Shown piece by piece: positions 23,201 through 35,579 of a stretch of 64,000 nt of DNA (position 1 is the stretch's first letter; every line of letters begins with the position of its first letter). A model generated the notes under the pieces. It was not told the origin of the DNA and did no database searches. It worked only from the letters and a program-made list of their open reading frames with translations. The DNA comes from Diatrype stigma. Its lineage: Eukaryota > Ascomycota > Sordariomycetes > Xylariales > Diatrypaceae. The DNA is taken from NCBI GenBank assembly GCA_022225965.2, contig JAKJXP020000146.1:27968-91967 (forward strand), in the 5' to 3' direction. The position numbers and the translations under genes were made by a program.

Positions 23201-25583
23201 TTTAAAGGTATGGAACTAGATTTGCGGTTATCGAAATAAAGTATGGTCGTTTTTTTTTCGAAATAACTTCGTAACTAAATAATTATCCAAAAGGAATAGC
23301 CCGTAATACGAAAGGCATTTAAGAAACGCAAATATATAACGTAATCGAAAATTCCGGTTACGTTTAAAAAAAAAACCGACGTCGATACGTCTTTTAATTA
23401 ATCCGTACGTATTTGATTTATTAATAATTATAACGCCGTTTTAATGGATTTGTTCGGTTTATTGCTTATTTATTCCGGGGGAATAAAATTAAGCCTTTCG
23501 GTAACGTTTAATAAATCTGCGGCGGCTATAAATTCGAAGACTTTTCTTATCGTATTTAAAAACGCTATAAGCCTTTAAAATCCTATTATATCCATTTCCG
23601 GCCTATTTTTTAGGATAACTGCTGTCCGTATTTGCCGGAACCTACGGAAAAAATATCCCATATACCAATTAGCTTTAAAAATCGGTATAAGGCGATATAA
23701 TAAAAATAATTTCGGGTTTAAGTCATTACATTTAAGCGCTAAATCGCATGCTTTTAAAAAGGCCGTAAGAATGGTATTCGAACCGGATGCTTTTTAAGAT
23801 CCTTTTAATATTAAATGTTTATATATTATTATAAGGGTTATTAATTAAAATATAAAAAAGGAATTCTAAAAAAAAGTATAATCGAAATCGGAATTACGTA
23901 TATTTATTAAGTCGGCCGTTAAAATAGGATAAAATTTCGCGCTTAAAAAATCCAGCTTTTATTTAAACGTATTTGCAACTTTTAAATTAAATCGGTTCGG
24001 GATTTTCCGAAGGAAAGGTATTATCGGAAAATCCGATACCTTAAAGCTTTTTGTGCGTATTTATTTTTTTACCTTTTATATAATCAAAGGATTATGCGTT
24101 TTCGTTATTTCGTAAAATATACGTCGTTACGAATCTTTTTTGGCCTTCGTTTATATGCGTTTTCGGGCCTTATTGTTTTGCTTTAATGCAGCGTAAGTAT
24201 TATCCGTTCGATATTATTTTTAAGTCGCATGGGTTTTGCGCTTTATTTATATCGCCTTTCGGATTTTAGGGGTTTATTATTTGTACCGGAAAATGCCGCC
24301 TTTATTTTGGGGAGTAATTTTTTTAGCGATATATAGCAAGGCTATAATAAATGTTTTTAAATATTGGTTTATGTTTTTCGGGATTTAAAATTCGGACGGA
24401 TATAATAAAAATTACGTTTCGATCTTTATTTGATTTATATTTATTAATCTTTAATTATATTTAATTGCGTTAATTATAAGTTTAAAGTTGCGGATTTTAT
24501 ATATAAACGGCTTATGGTTGCTTTTAATATATTTAAATATTTTTACGAAGCCGGCCGGAAAATTTAACGAAATTTAAGCGAAGTTTAAGGTCGTATTATT
24601 TTTTTCTTTCCGATTATAAAAAGTTCCGATATTTTAAGGGATTAATAGGTTTAGGTCTTATTTTGCGGCGAATTCGATTAATTTTTTGGCTTTCCGATGT
24701 AGTTTTTTAATAAACATTTATATAGGATTATATAAATTAAAGTCGCCTAATACGAAAATAAATCGAATTCGGATCTTAAAAAATAAGTCGTTTATAAAAA
24801 TGTTTTATTCGGTAATTGCTTTGTTATTAAGAAATGGGCTATATATCGAAACGATATCGATTAAATCGTTTTTCGTTTTTATTATGGCCTTATATTAAAA
24901 GATATGGGTTTCGTATTATTTTATAGGTATTTTCGAATTTATTACGAATATAATTCGAAATATATTTCCGTTATTATATTATATAATTATATATTTCATG
25001 CCTTTCGGTATTAATATTTAAAAAACGTTCCGGATTATAATAGGCGGTTTCGAGATTATTAAAATGTCGTAACGTTTCGATTCGTAAAACAATTTCTGCA
25101 AAATCTATAGTTTATTTGCAATGTTTTAAACAAAAACGGTTAATTCTTTTATTAAGTATTACGTATAGCTTAATTATTATCGACGTTTTGTAAATAAGTT
25201 ATTATTAAGGGCTATAAATTAATAAAAAAAAAAACGTTTATATGAATATTATTTTTGGACGCCTTCGTATTTCCGACGGATCGATTTATTTGCGGTTTTT
25301 TTTGTAACCGTTTAGCCGGATTATTTAATATAAACGTTACGAAATTAATTTTTTAAAACGCTAAAAAAAAAGGCCGCATTAACGTTCCGAATTTAATTGG
25401 ACGCCGAAAATACGCAATTCGTACGTATTTTTGTATTTCCTTTATTTTCGAACAGTTTTTCGATTACGATAAATGTTTTATTTTATAATTCGGATATTTC
25501 GATAAATAATTATCCGCTTTTAACTAGCAGTTTATTTTTTTGTATATTTTCGAATTATATTAGCCGTATATTTCGTTCGAACG

Positions 25584-25625
25584 ATAATGGGCCGCCTTAT
25601 ATCCGAACCTGTAACATTTAAAGCA
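25584..25625 (-). pseudogene. LINE ORF1 zinc knuckle (CCHC) with RIP hits
   Basis: The minus strand reads CFKCYRFGYKAAHY, the spacing C-x2-C-x4-H-x4-C of a retroelement zinc knuckle with His changed to Tyr (CAT to TAT) and the last Cys changed to Tyr (TGT to TAT). Both are single transitions. RCxRCxRFGH-type knuckles are usual in LINE ORF1/gag proteins. Confidence 0.7.
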
Positions 25626-26696
25626 TCGCTTAATTTAGGCTTTCGGCGTAAATGGGCTGTATTTATAATACTAATAATTTAATGTAACGCCTTTACGGCA
25701 TAATTGGTTCGTTATATTTTCGGTATCGATAAGAAAATAAATCGACGTTATATTTTTATATATAATACTTGCCTTTTTCGGGTAAATTATTTCCGTAATT
25801 CGGGCGTTATTTTTTGCATTAATGTCGTTCTTAAGTACTTTCGGAATTATTTCCTTTAATAGGGCTATGGAAAATCCTATAACTATTACGATATAACGAG
25901 CCTTATAAATATGGGCAGCCGAATCGAAAGCGGCGTTAACTTAACTTTTTTTCGAGGTATATTTTTTTTTAAGGTTTGAACTGCGGAAAACGATTTTTTA
26001 GTTGCCGTTAAATAATTTCGTAACCGCTTTTATGGCATTGATTTTATGTATTACATTTAACTTTTCGACGACGGTTCGAAATGTTTTCGTATTCGCTATT
26101 TCGATAATCGGTTTAACGACCGTAATAAAATCGTGGTTAAAGAATTATCGGATTTTCGAAAAACTTATAGCCGCTACTATTAAGTACGTCGAAAAAAGGA
26201 ACGTTGGTTTCGAAAAATTGGTTTTCGTTAATTTCTTAATGGCGGCTTTAATTCGGTTAAGCCTTTAAAAAAGGTCGATCGGCGGTAAGGCGAAAATATT
26301 TAGGGCTGCATTTTAAAAAATTTGCAATAAAAATCGAATTAATCTTTTTGCGTTTTAGGCATTACTTATTTTTATAATAAAAAAGTCGGTTATTTTTTGA
26401 ATTATCTGCGCTTAAAGGAATTTTTCGTTTTCTTATTAATTAAAGCCCGATATAATCGGGCTTCGTAATTAATTCGATATATACCGAAACGATATTAAAT
26501 TCGATTCGCTGCTACCAAGCTGCGCGCATCGATTTATATTCGTTTCCGACATAATGTTTAAATAACTTCGATCCGAGGAGCAATCTCCAAGTATTAGATT
26601 TCGATTCTGAATGGTATTCGTAAAGTTACGGATGAAATCGCGATTTCGAAGTTTTTTCGGAATATTAAAAAAAAAAAAAAAAAAAAAGTAAATAAT

Positions 26697-28980
26697 AATT
26701 ATTTCGTTTCCGATTGCGTTAAATGGGCTAAAATTAAGTTTTATTTAAAGGGCAATGTTATATAAAATATTTTTCCTTATTTTAATAAGGAATATCCGAA
26801 CCTTTTCCTTATTTTTAAGGCGCTAATAATTTATTTTTAAAACGAATATTATAATCCGATTAATCGAAAAAAAAACGAGATTATTTTTATTAAGCTTTAA
26901 ATGAATAAGTTAAAAAACTTTTAAACTTTTAAGAATAAGTTTATTCGATTAGCCGGTTTTATTCGCTTAATTAAGACTTAATGGAAATATAAATTTAAAA
27001 AGCGTTTAATTTAACGCCTTTAAATCAGTTTTGTAATGACTTAAATTAATAAAAATATCGATTTTAATTAATACGCCTTATTGGCTGCAAAAAACGCTAA
27101 TGCATTTTTATAAATTAATAATTCCCGTTTTTTGGCCAAAAAGAATTTATTCGCCATTATAATTACGAAACGAAAAAGTAATAAGTTAAATACCAACAAT
27201 ACTATAAGAACTAACGATAGCAATCGCGTTTAAGGAAAAAACGGTGCCTAACGTTTCCGCTTTTCGAAGAAAGAAATTAAAAAGCTTTTCCGAAAAGGTC
27301 GTTGTTTTAATTATAAACAAACCGGATATATTTTCCGAAATTGTTCCTAAAAGAATGGAATTTCGGAAAACCGTAAGGTTCGTATTGCCTTTTTCGTAAA
27401 AAGATTTTACCGCGAGCCCGCTTTTAAGTTTAACCGAAACAAAATCCTTAAAGAACAAAAGTCCGAATCGGAAAATTAAATATCTTAGGAAAATTAAATT
27501 TTCGCTTAGGAAAAGTATTTTTTAAAAGGTTAAGCATTAAAAAAATACCCTTTAATTTTTTGCGATTAATATTAAAGAATAACCCTTTTTTATTTATTAA
27601 TTACGTAACTTTTAATAAATTATTTTTAATTGCATATTTTATTTTAATCGATATAGGAATTAATAAATATTTATTTATAAGCGTATGATTTATTAAACGA
27701 ATATTAAAATATTTAAAACCAAAGTTACTTATGAAATTTAATTCTTATCGAATCGAAGGATTTAATAAAAAAGCCATATAATTAATTAATGCTATATTAG
27801 CCTTAAGATTCTGCATAAAAAAAAGATCCCTAAATCGTATATCCTTTATAATTATCGATATAAAATAAAACATTATCGTCGAAAAAATTTGGTTTAAATT
27901 TTATAAAGTCGATGTATTTATTTTTAACCGAGCATTGTTTTTTTCGGATTTTTAAAAACCTAAACTTTTTTACGATATATCGATGGATTATTTAAAAAAC
28001 CTATTGCTTAATACGAATCGAAAATACGAAAAGAATATCGAGCGGCGAAACAAATTGATGTAACAAAAAAATAAACGATATAGTAATAAACGACGGCGTT
28101 TTATTTTATTTATAAGGTTCGATTTTTTCGTTACGATAATACTTAATCGAATAAGCCAAATTTCGGAAAAAAGAATTATAATGAAAAAAGTTCCTAACGA
28201 CCTTAATAACCTTAAGGAATTTTCTAAAGCGCGTATAAATGCATTTATTCTTTTTATCGATAAAAAAGACGTATTTAATAATTACGGAAAATAAATTTTA
28301 ACATTTATTCAAAATCGAATTAACGAATTAGAAATGCGCCAAAATAATTCCGATAAAATTAACGACATTAATTCCTTTACATTTAAAATTATCCTAAAAT
28401 CAAAACGGTTATTATCGAAAATATTTCTTTATGCAATTGTTTTTTAAATGAAACAATAAATTAACGCTTATATTTAAAAAGATAATTCGTACGAAATAAT
28501 AAGCGATTTTTTAATTATTACCGAAGAAAGTAATTTATATTTTAAACGGGACGTATAAAGGCTATATAAGTTTAAGAGGAATTGCTTTAATTAATACCGA
28601 ATACGTTTTTTTAATTTCGCATTCGTTAACGTAATGGCTTTTTTATACCTGGCCAAAATTATTACCATTTAAAGTACATTTTTATATAAAATTGATCGTA
28701 TTATTTTTAATAAAAAAACTGTTTAGTCGGATCCTTTAATTCGAAATAAAGAAGCTTTATAAAAGGCATACGTCCGAATTATACCAAAGGAATACCATAA
28801 TTATTTAAACGTTTTTAATAAAATGGTATTAAACGAATTAATACAAAAACGTTTAAACGTAAACTATTATATCGAATTTAATGGAAAACCTAAAAAATTA
28901 AAATATAACCCGTTATATAAAATGTTCATTAAAGAATTAAAGGTTTGTTACAAATATATTATGAAATATTTGCAAAAAGG
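26697..28980 (+). pseudogene. gypsy-1 gag and protease region
   Basis: The sequence resumes after the LINE TSD. The + strand has a degenerate retrotransposon-gag-like stretch (a helix-rich block around 26860-27170 with NPINRKKNE and LLAAKNANAFL), followed by an unresolved protease region. No frame is intact. Position between the 5' part and the RT supports the call. Confidence 0.55.
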
Positions 28981-28984
28981 ATTT

Positions 28985-30050
28985 ATCGAAGCCAATTTTG
29001 CGTTATAAGCCGTATCGGTATTATTCGTATTTAAGCCAAACGGAGGCTTACGTTTTTGCATTAATTATCGCAAATTAAACGCAATAACGAAAAAAAACCG
29101 ATATTCTTTGTTCTTAATAAATAAGACTTTCGTAAGAATTTTTAAAGCGAAAATCTTTATTAAAATCGACATTCGATAAACCTTTTATAAGATTCGAATA
29201 CGAAAAGAAATATAAAACCTCATAACTTTCCGTATTAAATATGGAACATATAAATATAAAGTATTGCTTTTCGAACTTATTAACGGTTCCTTAATTTTTT
29301 AACGATTTATTAACGATACTTTATTCGATTATTTGGATTAATTTTATAGCGCATATATTAATAATATTTTCATTTTTTTAAGAATAAAAAAAACTATATT
29401 TAATACGTAAATAAGGTACTAATACGTTTAAAATAAGCAAAATTATAGGCCGACCTGGATAAATGCGAATTCCATATTACGGAAACGAAATATCTCGGCT
29501 TTATAATTAATATTAACGGGATTTCAATAAATTCCATAAAAATAAAGGTAATTAAAAATTAAAAAATATTTATTAACCTTAAAAAAATATAATTCTTTTT
29601 GGAATTCTGTAACTTTTATCGTAGATTTATACGAAAATTTAAAAAAATAACCCGGCCGCTTTAAGAATTTATTTATAAAAAAGAATTATTTTATATAACG
29701 AATAAACGTATTACGGCATTTATACGCCTAAAACGTTACATAATCGAAGCACCGATATTGCGCCATTTTTTATACGATTACGAAACCCGTATTAAAATAA
29801 ACGCGTCCGATGGAATAATAATTAGGGCCATGTTTTAGCGAATTACGGAAATAACGATTGGCTTTTCGTTGTTTATTTCTTTAAAACAATACAAAAAACG
29901 AAATATAATTATAATATATACGATAAGGAAATATTAACGGTTATTCGCGTTTTATAATGCTAACGCGTAAAATTAATAAGCCTATAAATTTTTCGTTTCT
30001 TTATAATAATAACGGATTATTACGCATTAAAATATTTTAATATTAAGCAA
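28985..30050 (+). pseudogene. gypsy-1 reverse transcriptase and RNase H
   Basis: The + strand preserves the Ty3/gypsy RT in order: VFKPNGGLRFCINYRKLN, KTFVRIFKAKIFIKIDIR, KYGTYKYKVL and FINDTLFDYLD, with the catalytic box YINN at 29354-29365 (from YIDD by G-to-A). RNase H follows, with NASDGII at about 29800-29820 (Asp to Asn in the usual DASD). Stops such as CGA/CAA-to-TGA/TAA type changes are frequent. It is a non-functional relic. Confidence 0.85.
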
Positions 30051-30399
30051 TTGCTTAATTTACGGCAAACAAAATGGGCAAAATTATTATTGCAATATAA
30101 TTTCGTTATTATTTATCGACCAGGTTTAAAAAATGTTTTAATAAACGCCCTTATAAGGAAATCGAAAAACCTAAAAACGCAGAAAGCCAAAAAAAACGCG
30201 TACCGTATAATAATTTTGTTCCAGTTAATGCGTAAACGAAATGGCGTAATAACGGATATTACGCTTATTATATGTTTTAGCGCCTTTTTTTTAACAAGCA
30301 AAAAAAAGGAATTAAAATTTATATTAATATTCGCATTAAATAAAAATGTCGATCTTTTAAAATTATTAGGAATAATTTTAATAAATAAGATACTTTAAG

Positions 30400-31880
30400 T
30401 TAACGTTATAAATAATTAATTATAATATTACCGCAATAAAACCAGGAATTCCGGTATTTATGTATATAATTACGGATATTTAATAAATAAACGATTTATA
30501 TTTTTCCGAAAACGACTTATTAAATTAAACGAAAATAACTTAAAAACGTTATTGCTTATAATGATATATTTCCGACTAATTATAAAATATCCGGAATAAT
30601 ACAAAATACGATAATTAATAAGCCAACGATATTAATAATTTAATTAAGCTTTTAATATAACCCAATTGTAAAAAATTGCCTTTATAAAGCTGCGAAATAT
30701 CCAAAAAACAAAGTTCCAAATTTACTTAAACCTTTGTTAATACCATTGCGAATATGGCAGCATATCGTAATAAATTTTAAATCGATGCCTTTAAATAAAA
30801 CAGGAAAAAATAATTTATTGGTAATAATTTGCCGATTAAGAAAAGAATTATGGATAATGCTATATATAAAAGTAGCTATTACGAAAAACGCCGTAATGAT
30901 ATATTATAAAGGCCCCTTTCGAATATATAGCGTTTTAAAGTCGATTATTAATAATAAAGGTTTTTAATTTATTTTTAATTTTACGAACGAACTTTTTAAG
31001 ATTATGGGATTTAAAATAAAATTAGCTTCGGCAAGACATTTTTAAACCGCGGAACAGGCCGAAATTATATACGAATGGAATAATTAACGATTACATTCCT
31101 TTATTAATTATTACCAAAATAATTAGGCAATAACGATATCCGCAATGGATATAATATAAACAGCTTTATTATACGAATTAATTAAAATGGCGCCATATAA
31201 ATTAAATCGCGAATTCGATATGTTTTTATTTTTTAATTGGAAATATTAAATAACGGATTTTAAAGAAATAACGATACGGAAAAAAGTAAATCGATAAAAC
31301 GCCTAAGTAATTGCCAATACTTTATACGAATATTTAAAAACGGTTCGAACGGCTATATTTAAAGCCTAAGAACGAATGATTATTTAAGCTAATAAACATA
31401 AACGAAAACCCGATTTCGAATATAAAGAAACCGAATTAAAAAACCGCGTTTATATTATTAAAGAAACAAAAACGGAAATCGACCGATTTAGTAATAAATT
31501 CGATTATTCCTTAATACGAAACCATTATCCGATTATTAAAATAAAAGGACATTTATACGTTCTTAATTTTCCGGATTTATAAAGAGGCTTTAAAATGTTT
31601 TATATTAACCGACTACGAAAGTATTTTAATAATTTATTATTAAAATAAATTTCGAATAACCCTACGGATAAAGAAATTAATTTCAACGGAAAAAAGAAAT
31701 GGAAAATTAAGAAAATTCTCGTTTTCCGGATATATTATGATAAATTATAATATTAAATATAATAAAAAAATTAAGATTTAAATCCCGAATGATATAATAT
31801 TAAAGCATTTAAAAATAATCCGTTAGTATTAATAAAATACCATAAAGAATATTCCGATTAATCCGGATTTCCATTACGTT
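30400..31880 (+). pseudogene. gypsy-1 integrase with chromodomain-like C-terminus
   Basis: The + strand shows the integrase core pattern: PLRIWQHIVINFKSMPLNK at about 30740, YYKGPFRIYSVLKSIINNKG near 30905-30965 (Asp residues now Asn), and later ISAMDII and APYKLNREFDMF. At 31690-31860 a KWKIKKILVFRIYYDKL... ...NNPLVLIKYHKEYSD segment matches the shape of a chromodomain with its aromatic residues. Together these define a chromovirus-type Ty3/gypsy element. It is broken by multiple stops. Confidence 0.8.
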
Positions 31881-32090
31881 TAAACGAATAACGCAGAGCC
31901 GCGGAATTCGATAAATTCGAATAAACGCATAAGGATAATAATAAATCCGCAAAAAAGGTTTAATAACCGAAATACCAATTGCGAACGCGCCGCGAAAAAA
32001 AAAAGTAAGCATTCGGATATATAAAAAGGGTCTTAATAAAAAAATTAAGCAAAACCGAATATATGAAATTGCTTATTGCCTAACCTTAAA

Positions 32091-32200
32091 TAAGGGCCTA
32101 ATGGTATAGCGGCTAAGCGGTAAATCCGAGGGTATTCTTTCATTGTTTGGAAAGCATTCGGATTCGAGTTCCGGCCGGATAATTTTTTTTTTTTTTTTTT
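32091..32200 (+). ncRNA. tRNA-like Pol III cassette inside gypsy-1
   Basis: An A-box match TGGTATAGCGG (32102-32112), a B-box match GATTCGAGTTCC (32161-32172, forming a T-arm-like stem TCGGA/TCCGG) and an 18-T terminator (32183-32200) occur in order with normal spacing. The acceptor stem does not pair well (the 3' side CCGGATA lacks a clean 5' partner), so an intact tRNA is unlikely. It may be a tRNA relic, a SINE head or an element-specific feature. It lies between the integrase and the polypurine tract and is less mutated than its surroundings. Confidence 0.45.
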
Positions 32201-32241
32201 ATAAAATCTCGGAACGAAACTTTTTCCCGAAGGGGGGGTAA

Positions 32242-32467
32242 TGTTATGGTATATATAGGCTATATGTATACAAAGGTGCTTAAAGGTTATATATACATTT
32301 CTAAAAAAGAGCTAACGCCCTTTAACGGCTAGCCCTTTTGCTTATATATCTTCGAATCTTTCTTTCCTGTATTTACTTTTCCTTCTTTCTTTCTTTAGCT
32401 TTAGATTTTACAATACTAATTGGGAATTTGTTTTATTAATTCCTATAAAGCCTATTAGCCCGTAATA
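32242..32467 (+). repeat. gypsy-1 3' LTR
   Basis: 226 bp, colinear with 18493-18718 and preceded by a G-rich polypurine tract. The terminal CA is changed to TA. It is followed by the TSD copy ACGGG. Confidence 0.9.
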
Positions 32468-32472
32468 ACGGG

Positions 32473-33186
32473 CAAATTTAATTTATTTAAAACCGATATA
32501 TTTATTAATTAATATAACGAAATATTTATATCTTATAAAACCTATCGGCTTTATTTTATATATATCGAAATGTATAACTTATAAAAAGCAAATTATAAGA
32601 ATAATTTATTTCCTATTTATTTGCCGTTATATTTTCGTTTATAAGCATATTTTATAAGTTATATCTTTTAATATCGGAAATATAAGCCCTTAAGCGGTAT
32701 ATGCCTTTTATATGCATTCGTAATTAATATGCATAAATGTTTTATATATTTAATGAAAATTAATCGTTATAAAAGATATTATTTATATAAATAAGGAATT
32801 AAAAACGGAAGTAATTAAAATAATTTTAACGTTATATATTTATTATATATTAATAAATTTATCGCCGGTCTTTTTATTAATTAAACGGTTTCCGTATTTA
32901 TTAAAAATAATGCCGTTATTTTAAAAGATTTCCGAATTTATTAAGTTATAAGGCGCAATCGAAAAATATCGGGCATTATTATGGGTTATCTTAAAAATAT
33001 CCTTTATATTAATAAAATTTTTTTAACCGCTACGAAAAGAAAAAAAAGATACGGCCCTACGTAAGCTTCGGGAACCTTTTTTTTTTTTTTTCCGGGTCAA
33101 AAAAATTTCCCGCGCGGGGCGATTTTTTTAGGGTTGCTGGGCCATTTTATTTGCTTATTTTTTGGATTGGCGTAAAATGTTAGAAC
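32473..33186 (-). pseudogene. Copia fragment between protease and integrase
   Basis: On the minus strand a segment reads APYNLINSEIF, then NNGIIFNKYGNRLINKKTGD, matching the stretch that joins protease to integrase in copia polyproteins. In the unnested element it follows the protease at 53.9 kb and precedes the integrase at about 18 kb. The part at 33055-33180 is unexpectedly GC-rich (CCCGCGCGGGGCG), with a long T run. Confidence 0.65.
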
Positions 33187-33286
33187 CTAATCGGAAGTTA
33201 TTTTGTAAAGATGGTATAATACGGAAATCAAGTCCAGAAATTTAGGCTTAAGAAATATTTCGAACGTTTTTGCTTATAATTAATCG
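33187..33286 (+). repeat. Left terminal inverted repeat of the 10-kb element
   Basis: 100 bp, gapless match to the reverse complement of 43112-43211. This copy is the more RIP-mutated one (A where the right copy implies G). Confidence 0.8.
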
Positions 33287-35579
33287 TTTTTATTGTTACA
33301 ATTTTTTATTTAGAATTATATTAATTACCGATAATTTAAGCCTTATAAATAACGCCTTTCGTTAATTTTTTTTTAAACTTAAGCGCAATAATTTAATATA
33401 ATTTACTGCATAAATATAATTCGTATTTATAGCTTTTTTAATTATTTTGTCGCTAAAAATCGCGAAAGTACGAATCTTATTCTTTTCAGCCTACGGAAAA
33501 TAAAAAATGTAATTCGTTTATTAAATATTCGGTCGAAAGTTCGTATTTCAAATAAAGCGTATAATATTCGTATTTGCGCAAAACATCCAGCTTTTTATTG
33601 TTTATGAATAATCGTAATCAAAAAGCGAAATCCAAAAACGGCCAGGACCGCATTAATAATAACTACTAAAAAAGGAATTATTAAAAAAGGGGCTGCTAAA
33701 AAAAGGGCTGGCAAAAGCGGCTTTAAAAAAACATAAGGAATGGACGACGTAATTGCTATATCAAATTAAAACTAAACGAAAACTGGCGCTTATAAGGGAA
33801 AATACGGATAATATCCGACGATAAATCGGAATTAACGATAATAAGTTAATTAAATTAATTATTAATTGCTTAATTGCGTTTATTCGATTTTTTATTTTTA
33901 AGGCCGATATATTTTTTAATTATTCTTTTTTAATTATTTAGCATATTTAACGACGTAATAATTTAATCGTAATTGTTGCTATATTATTACTTTACGTAAA
34001 AAGAATTCATAAATAAAGCCTTAAAAAAATAAGCAACCTAAAAGCCATAAGTTTATTTATTATTTTATTACGGAAATTTATTTATAAAAATAATAGTAAT
34101 AAAGTAAAGTTTATTTAAAACGGATCTTTTTTAAAAATCGCAGTATACTTATTAAATTTTTTAATACGTATTATAAATTATTAGCAAATCGAAAACCAAA
34201 AGCATTTTTCGAAGCACTTAATGCAAAACGCTAATCCAATATTCGAATAGGCTTAAAAATACTTGTTACGGCATTTAAATAAACGTCGGCTTATTAATAT
34301 TATATGTCGTTTTATTATTTTTTTTATGGCGTATTTCGGATTAATTTCGAATACGAATAACAGTTTAAACGAATTAACGCATTTAATAATAAACAAAGCT
34401 ATGCCTTTAATTTTATTTTTAAACAGGCATTCGGATTGGAACTTATAATTTAAAGCAAGCCATAATTCGGCAGTTCGAATTTTAAAGATTGCCGCATTTA
34501 TATAATTAAGCATTTTAATATTACGAAAAAATCCATTGCCATTACTTATAAAATAAAGGCTAATATTTAAGTCGTAATTAAAAATAAGGATTTTATCGAT
34601 AAAAAAGACGTAATAATTAATAATCTAGCGTTAGGAAGTTTTATTATTATGAATTACAATTAATAAGTTACCGAATAATCCTATATTGTAATATTTATAA
34701 ATAACGGAATATAACGATATAATTATAAATGGCAACGATTAAAACAAATAATATATAAGCTATTGCGATAATATAAAATGAACTTCTCGAAAAAAAACGA
34801 CTTAATAATAAAGATATAATAAATAAGCAAATAAATTAAGTTTAGTTAAAAATTTAACTTATAAGTAGATTAATTAAATCTGGCTAAAAATCTGGCTTAT
34901 AAGTATTATATAAATAAGCTTTAATAATTATAATTAGTATTTTCCTTAATTATAATAATATAGCAAACATAATATATATCTTAAATAAAATAATTACAAG
35001 CCATTTAAATAAGCCAAACCTGTTATAATATATAAGGTAAATTCTTTTATTTAATACTTTTAATTTTTAAGCTTTAACTTTTTATATAATAACTTTATTT
35101 TATCCGTTAATTTTAATTCGTTATTAATACATTATTATTTAAATTAAATCTTTCGTACGTAATAGCCATTATAAATAACCGTAAATTACGACTTATTGCT
35201 AATACAATTAAGAACGAAAAAATATAAGAGCTGGTTCGTCGAATTTCGTATATTTCCATTTTTAGCAATAAAAGCCATTATTAAAAACTTAAGTCGCTTA
35301 TTCGTAATATTCTTATTCCCAATATCGAAAAAAGCCTATTTTATTATATGCTTAAAAAAAACCAAAAGCTTGTTTAAATTATTATTAACCATGCTAGTAT
35401 TAAGCAAATTACCGATATTCTTAAAAAGTTAATTAATGTATTTCTTTTTATTATACCTTATTAGTTTTATCGCTTTTATAAAGAATTTGCGGTATTAATT
35501 AAATTAAATATTATCTTTATTTAAGTATGTATTTGTTATACGTATTTATATAAATCGTATATTAATAATATATAAGCAT

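Larger units (their letters stand above)
19804..26684 (-). mobile_element. Full-length RIP-degraded LINE, copy 2, inside gypsy-1
   Basis: Minus-strand non-LTR element of about 6.9 kb flanked by a 12-bp TSD AAAGTAAATAAT (19792-19803 and 26685-26696). The 3' end (left) has a (TA)n tail. The 5' end (right) abuts a run of A's ending at the TSD. Domains in order from the right are a gag-like ORF1 with a CCHC knuckle (25584-25625), an expected endonuclease region around 24-25 kb that I did not place by residues, RT with YVNN at 23083-23094, and a 3' region colinear with copy 1 at 1-4978. All frames are closed by stops. Confidence 0.85.
18493..32467 (+). mobile_element. Ty3/gypsy chromodomain retrotransposon (gypsy-1), interrupted by a LINE
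   Basis: Direct 226-bp LTRs (18493-18718 and 32242-32467) with TG..CA(TA) ends and a perfect 5-bp TSD ACGGG (18488-18492, 32468-32472). A run of seven G's (polypurine tract, 32232-32238) precedes the 3' LTR. The + strand carries broken gag, RT (YINN at 29354-29365), RNase H, integrase and a chromodomain-like C-terminus in gypsy order. Without the nested LINE (about 6.9 kb with its TSD) the element is about 7.1 kb. It lies inside the copia element in the opposite orientation to it. Confidence 0.9.

Noticed and set aside
27186..27458. 90-codon minus-strand frame in the gypsy-1 gag region
   Set aside because: Runs opposite to gypsy-1, lacks domains and is matched by no splice or start signal; composition artefact.
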